Below the pieces are notes generated by a model, which ran no database searches, was not told where the DNA came from, and saw only the letters and a program-made list of their open reading frames with translations. 64,000 nt of DNA from Paenibacillus endophyticus (GTDB lineage Bacteria > Bacillota > Bacilli > Paenibacillales > Paenibacillaceae): NCBI RefSeq assembly GCF_014192395.1, contig NZ_JACHXW010000017.1:43331-107330 (forward strand). Direction: 5' to 3'. Below, piece after piece: positions 9,415 through 17,688 of the stretch (its first letter is position 1; the number at the start of each line of letters is the position of its first letter). The position numbers were made by a program, and so were the translations under genes.

Positions 9415-9681
9415 ATGAACGTAGACAATGAGCTGTATAGAAACGTACAAACCTACACGGGCATGACGGGGTTGTTTTCCATCGTCATCGTCATTCTTAG
9501 CATCGTATTTGTTTGGTTTGTCGTGCAGGAGATTAAGTGGGAAACCTTTTTTCGGTTTCCGCGCAGTCCGAAGGCCCGAATGTTTCAAGTGCTTGTAGCG
9601 ATTATAATGGGTCATTTATTAGCGAAATTCATTTTGGAATATTGGGGCTACACTGTGCTGCTCAAAAGCTTTGTCGAATAA
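9415..9681 (+). CDS. ywzB: DUF1146 family small membrane protein (YwzB-like)
   Basis: An 88-residue protein with two membrane helices (LFSIVIVILSIVFVWFVVQ and VLVAIIMGHLLAKFI) joined by a basic loop containing KWETFFRFPRSPKA. Length, layout and the position just before murA match DUF1146/YwzB of B. subtilis. Its function is unknown. The start ATG has GGGGAGG four bases upstream. B. subtilis has ywmB between this gene and murA; no equivalent is visible here. Confidence 0.85.
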   Translation: MNVDNELYRNVQTYTGMTGLFSIVIVILSIVFVWFVVQEIKWETFFRFPRSPKARMFQVLVAIIMGHLLAKFILEYWGYTVLLKSFVE

Positions 9682-9872
9682 CAAATGCGAAATATGTCAA
9701 CAATGGGTAATACATGACGGACTCAAAAAACGAAGAGCGCACGAATAAATATGAATTAGGGCCTATATGAAACAAAAGACGTAATTTCCTGCTCCCAATT
9801 AAGCCTTTTCTGTTGAAAAAGATCGTTAATTGCCGAGGGAAGCGCGTACAAAAAATGTTAAAAATTTAGACC

Positions 9873-9902
9873 TTGTCGTTTTATGTAGTTGAGTGATAAG
9901 AT
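9873..9902 (+). promoter_or_regulatory. Candidate sigma-A promoter for murA
   Basis: TTGTCG (9873-9878), an 18-base spacer and TAAGAT (9897-9902) lie about 80 bases before murA. The match is moderate. The rest of the 300-base gap 9682-9981 shows nothing else I can support. Confidence 0.35.
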
Positions 9903-9981
9903 GAAGTTTGGGTAAAATGAGCTATTTTAGAAAATACACGAATATGTAATAGAAATTGCAGTTCGCGGAGGGAACCATAAG

Positions 9982-11388
9982 ATGACCAAAATTATCGTCC
10001 GCGGAGGCCAGCGTTTGAAGGGAACGGTCCGTGTCAGCGGAGCAAAAAATGCAGTACTCCCCATTTTAGCGGCCTCATTATTGGCGACAGAAGGAGACAG
10101 CGTCATCCATGACGTACCCCTCCTCGACGACGTTATGACGATTCAGAAAGTGCTGGCCTCTTTAGGCGCACAATTATCCTATAATAATGAAACAATGCGC
10201 ATTACCGCGCAGGCTATTACGTCTTTTGAAGCTCCTTACGAGCTTATTCGCAAAATGCGCGCATCCTTTCTCGTCATGGGCCCGCTTCTTGGCCGTATCG
10301 GGAAGGTTAGAATTTCTCTGCCTGGAGGCTGCGCAATCGGGACTCGTCCGATCGACCAGCATTTGAAGGGCTTTGAGGCGATGGGCGCGGAGATTACGCT
10401 TGGCCATGGATTTATTGAAGCCAGTGCGAAAAACCGTCTAAAAGGCGCCAAAATTTATTTGGATGTGGCCAGTGTAGGCGCAACCGAAAATATTATGATG
10501 GCGGCTGCTCTGGCTGATGGCACAACCATTCTTGAGAATGCTGCTAAAGAGCCGGAAATCGTTGATCTCGCCAATTATATTAATGCTATGGGCGGCAAGG
10601 TACGCGGCGCAGGTACGGGTGTTATTCGTATTGAAGGCGTGGATCATATGTATGGAGCCGTTCATAATGTCATTCCTGACCGCGTTGAGGCGGGAACCTA
10701 CATGATAGCTGCTGCTATTACAGGCGGTGACGTATTCGTTGAAGGTGCCATTGCGGACCATTTGACCCCAGTGATCTCCAAGCTTCAAGAAATGGGCGTA
10801 GAGATTACGGAGAGCGATAACGGCATCCGTGTGCAAGCAGGCCCAGTATTGAAATCGGTCGATGTTAAAACGCTGCCGCATCCTGGTTTTCCAACAGATA
10901 TGCAATCGCAAATGATGGCGCTTCTGCTCGTGTCGGAAGGCACAAGCGTAGTGACAGAAACGGTATTTGAGAATCGTTTCATGCATGTGGATGAATTTCA
11001 GAAAATGAACGCACAAATAAAGGTCGATGGACGAACAGCTATTGTCAGCGGTGGTTTGCCGCTTACAGGAGCGAAAGTATGCGCGACTGACTTGCGTGCA
11101 GGCGCGGCGCTGATTTGTGCGGCATTGCGCGCAGATGGCGAAACGGAAGTAACAGGCCTGCACCACGTAGACCGCGGGTATGTCGACATTACCGGCAAGC
11201 TGGCTTCTCTAGGTGCGGATATTTATCGTGTCGAGATGGAAGAGGAACACGCTCCTGAAGCATCGTTCGCTCGCGAGGCTGCACCGGCAGTCGCGGTCTC
11301 GGCAGTCGTATCAGAGGTTGAAGCGGCAGTGCCATTTAAACGTGAGAAAGAGGTAGCTGTCCTCAAGATTCAGCCTACCTGGGCGTAA
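9982..11388 (+). CDS. murA: UDP-N-acetylglucosamine 1-carboxyvinyltransferase
   Basis: MurA catalyses the first committed step of peptidoglycan synthesis, transferring enolpyruvate from PEP to UDP-GlcNAc in the cytoplasm. The N-terminus has the catalytic Lys-Asn pair (SGAKNAVLPILAASLL). The loop cysteine that fosfomycin alkylates is Cys117 in GGCAIGTRPIDQHL. The PGFPTDMQ motif and the C-terminal HHVDRGYVDITGKLASLGA are present. At 468 residues it is longer than usual (about 420-436) because of an Ala/Val/Glu-rich C-terminal tail of roughly 50 residues. GGAGGG precedes the ATG. Transcription probably ends at the hairpin 11412-11467. Confidence 0.96.
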   Translation: MTKIIVRGGQRLKGTVRVSGAKNAVLPILAASLLATEGDSVIHDVPLLDDVMTIQKVLASLGAQLSYNNETMRITAQAITSFEAPYELIRKMRASFLVMGPLLGRIGKVRISLPGGCAIGTRPIDQHLKGFEAMGAEITLGHGFIEASAKNRLKGAKIYLDVASVGATENIMMAAALADGTTILENAAKEPEIVDLANYINAMGGKVRGAGTGVIRIEGVDHMYGAVHNVIPDRVEAGTYMIAAAITGGDVFVEGAIADHLTPVISKLQEMGVEITESDNGIRVQAGPVLKSVDVKTLPHPGFPTDMQSQMMALLLVSEGTSVVTETVFENRFMHVDEFQKMNAQIKVDGRTAIVSGGLPLTGAKVCATDLRAGAALICAALRADGETEVTGLHHVDRGYVDITGKLASLGADIYRVEMEEEHAPEASFAREAAPAVAVSAVVSEVEAAVPFKREKEVAVLKIQPTWA

Positions 11389-11411
11389 CAGCCCGCATCG
11401 GTGCAAAGCAA

Positions 11412-11467
11412 TTAAAGAAGCTGTTTCAAATAAGCCTTAACAGGCCTATCTGAAACAGCTTCTTTAA
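11412..11467 (+). terminator. Strong hairpin terminator after murA
   Basis: A perfect 17-bp inverted repeat (11412-11428 with 11451-11467) whose ends supply A- and T-rich flanks; the loop can pair further (TAAGCCT with AGGCCTA, one mismatch). It can work in both directions. Confidence 0.8.
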
Positions 11468-11649
11468 TATATCGTGCTTGAATGGCGAATGATCAGATTA
11501 GCTGTTCGATTATAAGGAACGGTTCAGCATGGTTTCTTCTCTGTTAAGAAGAGGGAGCTGTGTTTTTTGCGTTGGCTTGTTCATCTTCCGTTCATTTTAG
11601 GATGCTATATTCTAACTGACTTAGACCAATGGAGGGTGGATGCAAGCGA

Positions 11650-13149
11650 ATGAAGAAATGGACGATAGGAATTAGCATCGTATTAATTTTGGCGGCTGCA
11701 GGCGCAGGGGCCTATTATTTTTATTTTGCACAAGAAAAAGCAACTGCGAGCGTTACGCCAACTTCGCAAACGGTGGCTGCAACAAAAGGTTCGATTCTAA
11801 AGCAGATCAGCGGAACGGGCTCCGTTGCAGCGAATTCGCGTGAAACGGTCACGGCAGGAAAAAGCGGGACGATCGCAACGGTCAGTGTGAAGGTAGGGGA
11901 TAAGATCAAAGCCGGCCAAGCGCTCGTAACGTTCGAAGCGGCTGAAGATAATGAAGATAAAATATCGTCGATTGAAAAAAGCATAACAAAGCTTAAGGAA
12001 TCCATAGAGGGCTATCAGGAAAGCTATAAAGAAGCGACAGGAACGGAAAACGAAGAGGCGACAAAACAATCCCTTCAAAAGAACATGGAGGCTGCGAATA
12101 CGGAGATCGAAGATTACGAGGATGAATTGCAAGAGATTTACGAAGAGCAGGCGAAAGAAGAAAAGGTTGTATCGGCCTCGATCGATGGGGAGGTTACCGA
12201 AATGACGATCGAAGTAGGCGACGAGGTTAACGCAAATACGACAGTAGCGACAATTGTAGATTATACGAAGCTGGAGTTTGTTACCTCTGTAGATGAGCTT
12301 GATATTTCGCTCGTTGAGGTGGGTCAAGCCGTCGATCTGTCATTGAGTGCGATTACGGATCATACCGTTGCTGCAACGGTATCCAAAATTGCGATGGAGG
12401 GAACCTCAAGCAATGGTTCTTCCGCCTTTGATGTGAGTATTCTCCTTAAAGATATTGAAGGCGTGAAGGCGGGGATGTCGGGCGAAGCAGCGATTACGAT
12501 TGCGGCGAAGGAAAATGTTGTACTCGTTCCCGTGAATGCTGTTGTGGAGATGGGTACCAAATCGTTCGTTCGCGTACCAAGCGAGAATGGCGAAGCATCT
12601 GCAACTACTGGCGTGCAGCAGGGGACAGCTCCATCTGGCCAAGCGGGCAGTGCGCCGGGAGGGCGTACGCAAGCAGGCCAAGAAACGGGTGATGCAGCAG
12701 GCGGGCAGCAAGGGACTGCACCGTCTGGTCAAGCAGGCGGAGCAGCAGGCGGCCGGCAAGGAACTGCACCGACTCGCCAATCAGGCGGAGCAGCAGGCGG
12801 GCAGCAAGGGACTGCATCGTCTGGTCAAGCAGGCGGAGCAGCTGGAGGGCGTACAGGCGGAGGGAGAATGATAGGTGGCCTTGAAGGCCAACTGGTTGAG
12901 GTGACCACGGGGTTAAGTGATGAAAGCTTTGTCGAAATTGTCAAAGGACTAGAGGAAGGCGATAACGTACTCGTTCCAATCGCGCAAGGCACAGCGGGTA
13001 TGGGCTCTGATGCAGAGGAAACGATGCAGCAAGGCGGCTTTCCGGGCGGTGGCATGGCTTTCCCGAGCGGAGGCGGAATGGGCATGGGCGGTGGAGGAAT
13101 GAGCGGCGGAGGCGGCATTCGAAGTACAACTGGCGGTGGTACGCGATGA
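11650..13149 (+). CDS. ABC-exporter adaptor protein (YknX/MacA-like, HlyD family)
   Basis: A 499-residue membrane-anchored periplasmic-adaptor-type protein. It has an N-terminal helix (WTIGISIVLILAAAGAGAYYFYF), a first lipoyl half with GKSGTIATVSVKVGDKIKAGQAL, a coiled coil at about 95-165, a second lipoyl half (ASIDGEVTEMTIEVGDEV), then beta-barrel and membrane-proximal domains ending in GLEEGDNVLVPIA. A Gly/Gln/Ala linker with 48-bp repeats (12700-12843) interrupts the barrel and membrane-proximal region, and the C-terminus is Gly/Met-rich. ATG 11650 is chosen because the in-frame ATG at 11629 abuts the Shine-Dalgarno GGAGGGTGG. It works with the ATPase and permease that follow; substrate unknown. 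Confidence 0.88.
   Translation: MKKWTIGISIVLILAAAGAGAYYFYFAQEKATASVTPTSQTVAATKGSILKQISGTGSVAANSRETVTAGKSGTIATVSVKVGDKIKAGQALVTFEAAEDNEDKISSIEKSITKLKESIEGYQESYKEATGTENEEATKQSLQKNMEAANTEIEDYEDELQEIYEEQAKEEKVVSASIDGEVTEMTIEVGDEVNANTTVATIVDYTKLEFVTSVDELDISLVEVGQAVDLSLSAITDHTVAATVSKIAMEGTSSNGSSAFDVSILLKDIEGVKAGMSGEAAITIAAKENVVLVPVNAVVEMGTKSFVRVPSENGEASATTGVQQGTAPSGQAGSAPGGRTQAGQETGDAAGGQQGTAPSGQAGGAAGGRQGTAPTRQSGGAAGGQQGTASSGQAGGAAGGRTGGGRMIGGLEGQLVEVTTGLSDESFVEIVKGLEEGDNVLVPIAQGTAGMGSDAEETMQQGGFPGGGMAFPSGGGMGMGGGGMSGGGGIRSTTGGGTR
12700..12843 (+). repeat. Three 48-bp tandem coding repeats in the adaptor gene
   Basis: Units 12700-12747, 12748-12795 and 12796-12843 each encode a 16-residue Gly/Gln/Ala block of the form GGQQGTAPSGQAGGAA. 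A more diverged unit sits at about 12610-12657. Being in frame, unit number can change without breaking the protein. Confidence 0.85.
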
Positions 13150-13913
13150 ATGCAGCTGCAAACATTCCATTAATTGAAATGTCCAATATAACGAAATCCT
13201 ATGTCATGGCACGCGAGAAGACGACGGTGCTGCATAAGGTATCGCTCAAGGTTGACCATGGTGATTTTTTGGCTATCGTGGGGCCGTCGGGGTCGGGCAA
13301 GTCGACATTAATGAATATTATCGGCTGTTTGGATCTGCCGACAGAGGGCAGCTACAAGCTGGAAGGGCTTGAAGTAACTGGGCAAAGCGATAATAAGCTG
13401 ACGGAAATGCGCAATAAGAAGATTGGCTTTATTTTTCAAGGCTATCATTTGCTTCCCAAGCTTACGGCGCTTGAAAATTGCGAGCTTCCGTTAATCTATA
13501 GAGGGCTTTCGGGCAAAGAGCGCAGGCTGCGGGCGATGGATGCACTGGAGCGTGTAGGGCTTGGTCAGCGCATGCACCATCGCCAGAGCGAATTATCCGG
13601 AGGTCAGCAGCAAAGGGTTGCCATCGCACGAGCGCTGGCTACCAATCCGCCTATGCTGCTGGCAGACGAGCCGACAGGTGCACTGGATTCGAAGACAGGC
13701 ATGGAAGTGCTTGGCATGATGGAGGAGCTGAACCGGGCGGGACAGACCATTGTGCTGATTACGCATGATATGGAAGTGGCAAAGCTGGCTAGCCGTACGG
13801 TTATTATAAGAGACGGGGTGTTGAGCGAGCAGGCGCAAGAGAGGAGGAGCAGCGATGAAACTTACGCAAGGCTTCAAGATGGCAGTCAAGAGCGTATTGT
13901 CCAACAAGCTTAG
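13146..13913 (+). CDS. ABC transporter ATP-binding protein (YknY/MacB-type)
   Basis: A 255-residue ATPase of the LolD/MacB/YknY type. Walker A is GPSGSGKST, the signature is LSGGQQQRVAIARAL, and Walker B with the catalytic Glu is MLLADEPTGALD. The switch His is in LITHDMEVA. The start overlaps the adaptor stop (ATGA region at 13146-13149) and the end overlaps the permease by 59 bases, so the three genes form one tightly coupled operon. It powers export through the permease at 13855-15045. Confidence 0.94.
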   Translation: MNAAANIPLIEMSNITKSYVMAREKTTVLHKVSLKVDHGDFLAIVGPSGSGKSTLMNIIGCLDLPTEGSYKLEGLEVTGQSDNKLTEMRNKKIGFIFQGYHLLPKLTALENCELPLIYRGLSGKERRLRAMDALERVGLGQRMHHRQSELSGGQQQRVAIARALATNPPMLLADEPTGALDSKTGMEVLGMMEELNRAGQTIVLITHDMEVAKLASRTVIIRDGVLSEQAQERRSSDETYARLQDGSQERIVQQA

Positions 13914-15045
13914 AACGATCTTGTCCATGCTGGGCATACTAATTGGCGTTGCGACGGTTATCGCTTTGGTGGCAATGGGGAAGGCATCCTCCAATGAAGT
14001 AGCCAAACAAGTATCTTCTCTGGGCAGCCCGAATTCGCTTTCCGTTACGATTCTTGGCCGCGGTACGGTTACGACACTGTCTGTCGATGAGGCAAATGAG
14101 CTGGGCGACGTTTCGAATATAGCGGGCGTTGCTCCTGTAACCAGCGCGACTGGCTACGCAAAGTATGGGAAAACGCAAGTGTCCGTGACCGTAGAGGGCA
14201 TTACTGCGGCATATGAGGAGGTTAAGGATTTCCCTGTGCAGGACGGGAGATATATTGCTTCTCCGGATATTAAGAACAATTCGAAGGTAGCGCTGATCGG
14301 CGTGGCTACTGCGACTGATCTGTTCGAGGATGAGGGAGAGGATCCGTCTGCCGCAGTTGGCAAAAAAATTACGATCAATGGGTATCATTTTACCATTGTC
14401 GGATTGCTCGAATCGCAAGGCAGCTCGTTGACAGGCTCGAACGACGAGAAAATTCTAATTCCCGTAACGACCGCGCAAAAAGTATTTCAAACAAGCGGCG
14501 TATCTACAATTCATTTAACCGTATCGGAAACGAGCCTCATGGATCGTACGGTTACTGCAGTAGAAGCGGTTCTCTATGAGAAGTTCAGAGGAAATGAGAA
14601 TGCTTACCGGGTGCTTAATCAAGAGGAAGCAATGGAGACGCTTAATTCGGTGAATGAGACGATGAATAGGCAGCTCATCTATGTAGCTATTATTTCGTTG
14701 ATTGTGGGCGGTATCGGCATCATGAACATTATGCTCGTATCCGTCACGGAGCGAACGAGAGAGATCGGCATACGCAAGTCGCTAGGGGCGAAAAAACGGG
14801 ATATCCTATTCCAGTTTCTCGTCGAGGCCGTATGCATAAGCGGTCTTGGGGGAGCACTCGGCATCGGGCTCGGCTACATCGCTTCTTTTATTATAGGAAT
14901 GGTTATGAAAACGGAGACGGAGGTTCCGATAGATACGGTGTGGCTGGCATTCGTCTTCTCTGCGCTTGTCGGTGTCATATTCGGTTATTTGCCTGCAAAT
15001 AAAGCGGCAGGCCTGCGGCCTGTTGACGCCCTTCGCCATGATTAG
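13855..15045 (+). CDS. ABC transporter permease (YknZ/MacB-type, FtsX fold)
   Basis: A 396-residue permease with the MacB layout. One N-terminal helix (ILSMLGILIGVATVIALVAM) is followed by a large extracytoplasmic domain (about 45-270) and three C-terminal helices containing GGIGIMNIMLVSVTERTREI and GIRKSLGAKKRDI, a coupling motif typical of FtsX-family permeases. GAGGAGGAG lies just upstream of ATG 13855 inside the ATPase gene. The family exports peptides, toxins or antibiotics. B. subtilis YknXYZ protects against a toxic cannibalism factor, but the substrate here cannot be inferred. Confidence 0.93.
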   Translation: MKLTQGFKMAVKSVLSNKLRTILSMLGILIGVATVIALVAMGKASSNEVAKQVSSLGSPNSLSVTILGRGTVTTLSVDEANELGDVSNIAGVAPVTSATGYAKYGKTQVSVTVEGITAAYEEVKDFPVQDGRYIASPDIKNNSKVALIGVATATDLFEDEGEDPSAAVGKKITINGYHFTIVGLLESQGSSLTGSNDEKILIPVTTAQKVFQTSGVSTIHLTVSETSLMDRTVTAVEAVLYEKFRGNENAYRVLNQEEAMETLNSVNETMNRQLIYVAIISLIVGGIGIMNIMLVSVTERTREIGIRKSLGAKKRDILFQFLVEAVCISGLGGALGIGLGYIASFIIGMVMKTETEVPIDTVWLAFVFSALVGVIFGYLPANKAAGLRPVDALRHD

Positions 15046-15168
15046 ACGTTTGGGAGTTCTACCCTATCATTCGCACTCATAGAATAAACCATTAGGGTCG
15101 GTTTGAGAGAGAGGGGAATAGTTGTTCCTTTCCTATCTTTCTTGCCGGTCAAAATGGAAGGAGAGCTC

Positions 15169-16362
15169 ATGAAGCGAAGGATAGGGAGGATTTCAATAGT
15201 TTCCGCGGTCGATCGATTACGGACAAGCAGTTGGCTGGCTTTATTTGCAATTGGCGCTATGTTGGGTGCTTCTGTTCTTTTAATAAGGCTCTCGCTGCTT
15301 GAACTGCAGGACGCGCGCGCAGCTCCGGGAATGCAAGCTGCTGCCGTACAACAGGGATCGAAGACGGAGCTGCCTGCTCCAGGTCCGCTGGAAGCGGATG
15401 GCAGTCGGTTCCCTTCTAATGAAGTGAAATCACAGAAACCGACTCTTTCTGCTGACAGCAATGCGCGAACGGAAGATCCGAGCACACTTGACGGACTCGT
15501 TGTGCATGTCTATTTGGCTAAGGAAAAGCGAGTAGAAAATGTGCCGTTAGAAACGTATGTCAGAGGGGTCGTAGCAGCGGAAATGCCTATCGAGTTCGAG
15601 CTTGAGGCGTTGAAGGCGCAGGCCATTGCTGCACGGACCTATATCATGAGAAGAATGGTTCACGGGGATAATAGCGGGGTTCCTGCGAAGGGCGCAGACG
15701 TGACGGATACGACCGATCATCAGGTTTATGTTTCGCTTGCGGAGCTGGCGCAGAAATGGCCTGAAGCAGATCTTAAAAAGCACATGCAGAAGCTCAATTC
15801 TGTCATTGCTCAGACGCGAGGGAAAGTGATTACCTATAAAGGCGATCCCATTGATGCAGCTTTCTTCTCCACGAGCAACGGGTATACCGAAAATTCGGAA
15901 GACTACTGGAACCAAGAAATTCCCTACCTGCGAAGCGTGGCAAGCCCGTGGGATGAAACGATATCTCCAAGATACAAGGAAACGGTCAATCTAACCTTAG
16001 ATGATTTTTTTCGCAAGCTGGGAATATCCAAAAAAAGCTCTGCCAAATCGGACATTCGTATAGTAGAGAAGACGGCAGGCAAGCGGATTAGCAAAATCGT
16101 GATAGGGGGAACGACCTTCACGGGGCGGGAAGTAAGAGAGAAGCTAGGCCTTGCATCCTCTCAATTCACATGGCGTATGGAAGACGGGTCTATTGCAATT
16201 ACGACTTACGGCTACGGGCACGGCGTTGGAATGAGCCAATGGGGAGCCAATGGTATGGCCAAAGCAGGCGCGAGTGATGATGAAATTGTGGCACATTACT
16301 ATTCTAGCGTTCAAGTAGAGCAAGTAACCAAATTCTCGGAAATACTCGCTGGACGCTTCTAA
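15169..16362 (+). CDS. spoIID: Stage II sporulation protein D
   Basis: SpoIID is a membrane-anchored lytic transglycosylase needed for engulfment of the forespore. Here it is 397 residues, with a membrane helix at about 18-42 and the SpoIID domain from about residue 105. The conserved region LETYVRGVVAAEMP contains the predicted catalytic Glu138; other marks are ALKAQAIAARTY, AFFSTSNGYTENSEDYW and YGYGHGVGMSQWGANGMA. ATG 15169 is preferred because AAGGAGAG lies 6-7 bases upstream; the frame is open from 15103. A CATAGAAT at 15078-15085 resembles a sigma-E -10 box, but I see no matching -35. Confidence 0.95.
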   Translation: MKRRIGRISIVSAVDRLRTSSWLALFAIGAMLGASVLLIRLSLLELQDARAAPGMQAAAVQQGSKTELPAPGPLEADGSRFPSNEVKSQKPTLSADSNARTEDPSTLDGLVVHVYLAKEKRVENVPLETYVRGVVAAEMPIEFELEALKAQAIAARTYIMRRMVHGDNSGVPAKGADVTDTTDHQVYVSLAELAQKWPEADLKKHMQKLNSVIAQTRGKVITYKGDPIDAAFFSTSNGYTENSEDYWNQEIPYLRSVASPWDETISPRYKETVNLTLDDFFRKLGISKKSSAKSDIRIVEKTAGKRISKIVIGGTTFTGREVREKLGLASSQFTWRMEDGSIAITTYGYGHGVGMSQWGANGMAKAGASDDEIVAHYYSSVQVEQVTKFSEILAGRF

Positions 16363-16396
16363 TTTGAACTCTTTCAATATTTCATGATTGCCTCAC

Positions 16397-16425
16397 GTAT
16401 AAACCTAGCAGATCTGGCAACAATG
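16397..16425 (+). promoter_or_regulatory. Candidate sigma-F promoter for spoIIQ
   Basis: GTATA (16397-16401), a 14-base spacer and GGCAACAATG (16416-16425) closely fit the B. subtilis sigma-F pattern GYWTA / GGNRANANTW. spoIIQ is a sigma-F gene in B. subtilis. The implied leader is short, about 13-15 bases, with the ribosome site at 16430-16441. Confidence 0.55.
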
Positions 16426-16444
16426 GCTAGTGAGGTGATAGAAA

Positions 16445-17188
16445 ATGAATGATCAAAATCAAAGCAAACCGAAGCAAAGACCAGAAGAAACTCCCAAAAC
16501 GAATCTGGGAGGAGCGTCTGCCGCCAAATCTAGCAGTGGATGGAAGAACCTTTTTGCAAAGCGATGGGTTTCTCCAGCAATCTTCATGGCCGCGGCAGCA
16601 ATTATTGTAACCTTAATGTGGATCTATCAGGGAACGGATCAAACGACTCCTACAACAGGTAAAGCCGATTCTACTGAAGTTTCGCAAGAGGGTACGACTG
16701 AAACGCAAGGCAAAGGTGACGAGGCTGTTGAGGTTATCGCAGGCAACGAGGCTATCAAGTGGCCGGTAGCAAGCATAGAAGCGCTGCAGGTAGAGCTGCC
16801 GTTCTATGATGAGAAAGCATCTGATGAAGAACGCGAGGCAGCTCTCGTACAGATCGGAGATACATTCACTCCGCATATGGGCGTTGACTTCGTTGATCCA
16901 AGCGGCAAAACCTTCGACGTGCTTGCGGCACTCTCCGGCAAGGTTACTTATGTGAAAACAGAACCGACCAATGGGAATGTCATTGAAATTACGCACGAAG
17001 GCGGTCTGGTTACTGTGTACCAAAGCGTAACCGAGATTGCTGTTGAAGAAGGCGACGATGTCACGCAAGGCACAGTCATTGCCAAAGCAGGTCGTAACGA
17101 CCTTGAGCGCGACCTTGGTATCCACCTGCATTACGAAACACGCAACAATGGCAAGCCGATTAACCCGAGCTCCTTGATTGCAGAATAG
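16445..17188 (+). CDS. spoIIQ: Stage II sporulation protein Q, M23/LytM-type domain
   Basis: A 247-residue forespore membrane protein with one N-terminal helix (about 38-62) and a LytM-type domain (about 130-245). In B. subtilis SpoIIQ docks with SpoIIIAH across the two membranes around the engulfed forespore. The zinc-ligand pattern looks complete: His144 and Asp148 in HMGVD, and His227 and His229 in HLHYE. As I recall it, B. subtilis SpoIIQ lacks the first His. The usual catalytic His in the YxH position is Ser194 here (VYQSV), so activity is unclear. GTGAGGTGA precedes the ATG. Position between spoIID and spoIIID supports the call. Confidence 0.9.
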   Translation: MNDQNQSKPKQRPEETPKTNLGGASAAKSSSGWKNLFAKRWVSPAIFMAAAAIIVTLMWIYQGTDQTTPTTGKADSTEVSQEGTTETQGKGDEAVEVIAGNEAIKWPVASIEALQVELPFYDEKASDEEREAALVQIGDTFTPHMGVDFVDPSGKTFDVLAALSGKVTYVKTEPTNGNVIEITHEGGLVTVYQSVTEIAVEEGDDVTQGTVIAKAGRNDLERDLGIHLHYETRNNGKPINPSSLIAE

Positions 17189-17218
17189 AATTTTTTGAAA
17201 AATAGGACTTTAGACGTA

Positions 17219-17255
17219 CAGGCAGGGAGCAAATCCCTGCCTGTTTTACGTTTTT
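17219..17255 (+). terminator. Rho-independent terminator after spoIIQ
   Basis: A perfect 10-bp stem CAGGCAGGGA / TCCCTGCCTG (17219-17228, 17234-17243), 5-base loop, then TTTTACGTTTTT. Confidence 0.9.
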
Positions 17256-17299
17256 ATGAAAATTTTTTCACATTCCGGCCTGTCAGGCTTGACCACAAC

Positions 17300-17327
17300 G
17301 AATATATACCCGGCCCACTCATATAAT
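17300..17327 (+). promoter_or_regulatory. Candidate sigma-E promoter for spoIIID
   Basis: GAATATA (17300-17306), 13 bases, then CATATAAT (17320-17327), close to the sigma-E -35 and -10 (CATACAAT-like) elements. It lies 33 bases before the spoIIID start, as expected for a mother-cell gene. Confidence 0.65.
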
Positions 17328-17360
17328 GTACCAAACTATCTCGAGTAGGGAGGCGGGAAC

Positions 17361-17648
17361 GTGCACGATTACATTAAGGAGCGAACCATTAAAATAGGCC
17401 GCTGCATCGTAGAAACGAAGCACACGGTGCGAACGATCGCAAAAGAGTTCGGTGTGTCCAAAAGCACGGTACACAAGGACTTGACTGAGCGGCTTCCTGA
17501 AATAAACCCCGATTTGGCCGATCAGGTTAAGCACATTCTCGAGTACCACAAATCGATTCGGCATTTGAGGGGAGGAGAAGCGACTAAGATCAAATACAAG
17601 AAAACGAGCACGAAGAAGCGGGAAGTGCTCGCTGCTGGGAAGTTATGA
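17361..17648 (+). CDS. spoIIID: Sporulation transcriptional regulator SpoIIID
   Basis: A 95-residue DNA-binding protein of the mother cell that tunes sigma-E genes and helps switch on sigK. The sequence is very close to the family: HDYIKERTIKIGRCIVETK, then the helix-turn-helix VRTIAKEFGVSKSTVHKDL, then LPEINPDLADQVK and YHKSIRHLRGGEATKIKYKK. The C-terminal basic tail contacts DNA. The start is GTG, as in B. subtilis, with GGGAGG upstream. It stands alone between the spoIIQ terminator and mbl and has its own sigma-E-like promoter. Confidence 0.97.
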   Translation: MHDYIKERTIKIGRCIVETKHTVRTIAKEFGVSKSTVHKDLTERLPEINPDLADQVKHILEYHKSIRHLRGGEATKIKYKKTSTKKREVLAAGKL

Positions 17649-17688
17649 AGTTTTTTCTCGAATTATAGAGGAAATTTGTCTTTTTTGG

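Noticed and set aside
12700..12843. Possible CRISPR-like array
   Set aside because: Units are contiguous coding repeats without spacers.
12536..12871. Open frame across the 48-bp repeats in another frame
   Set aside because: Tandem repeats keep several frames open; the adaptor frame has real domains on both sides.
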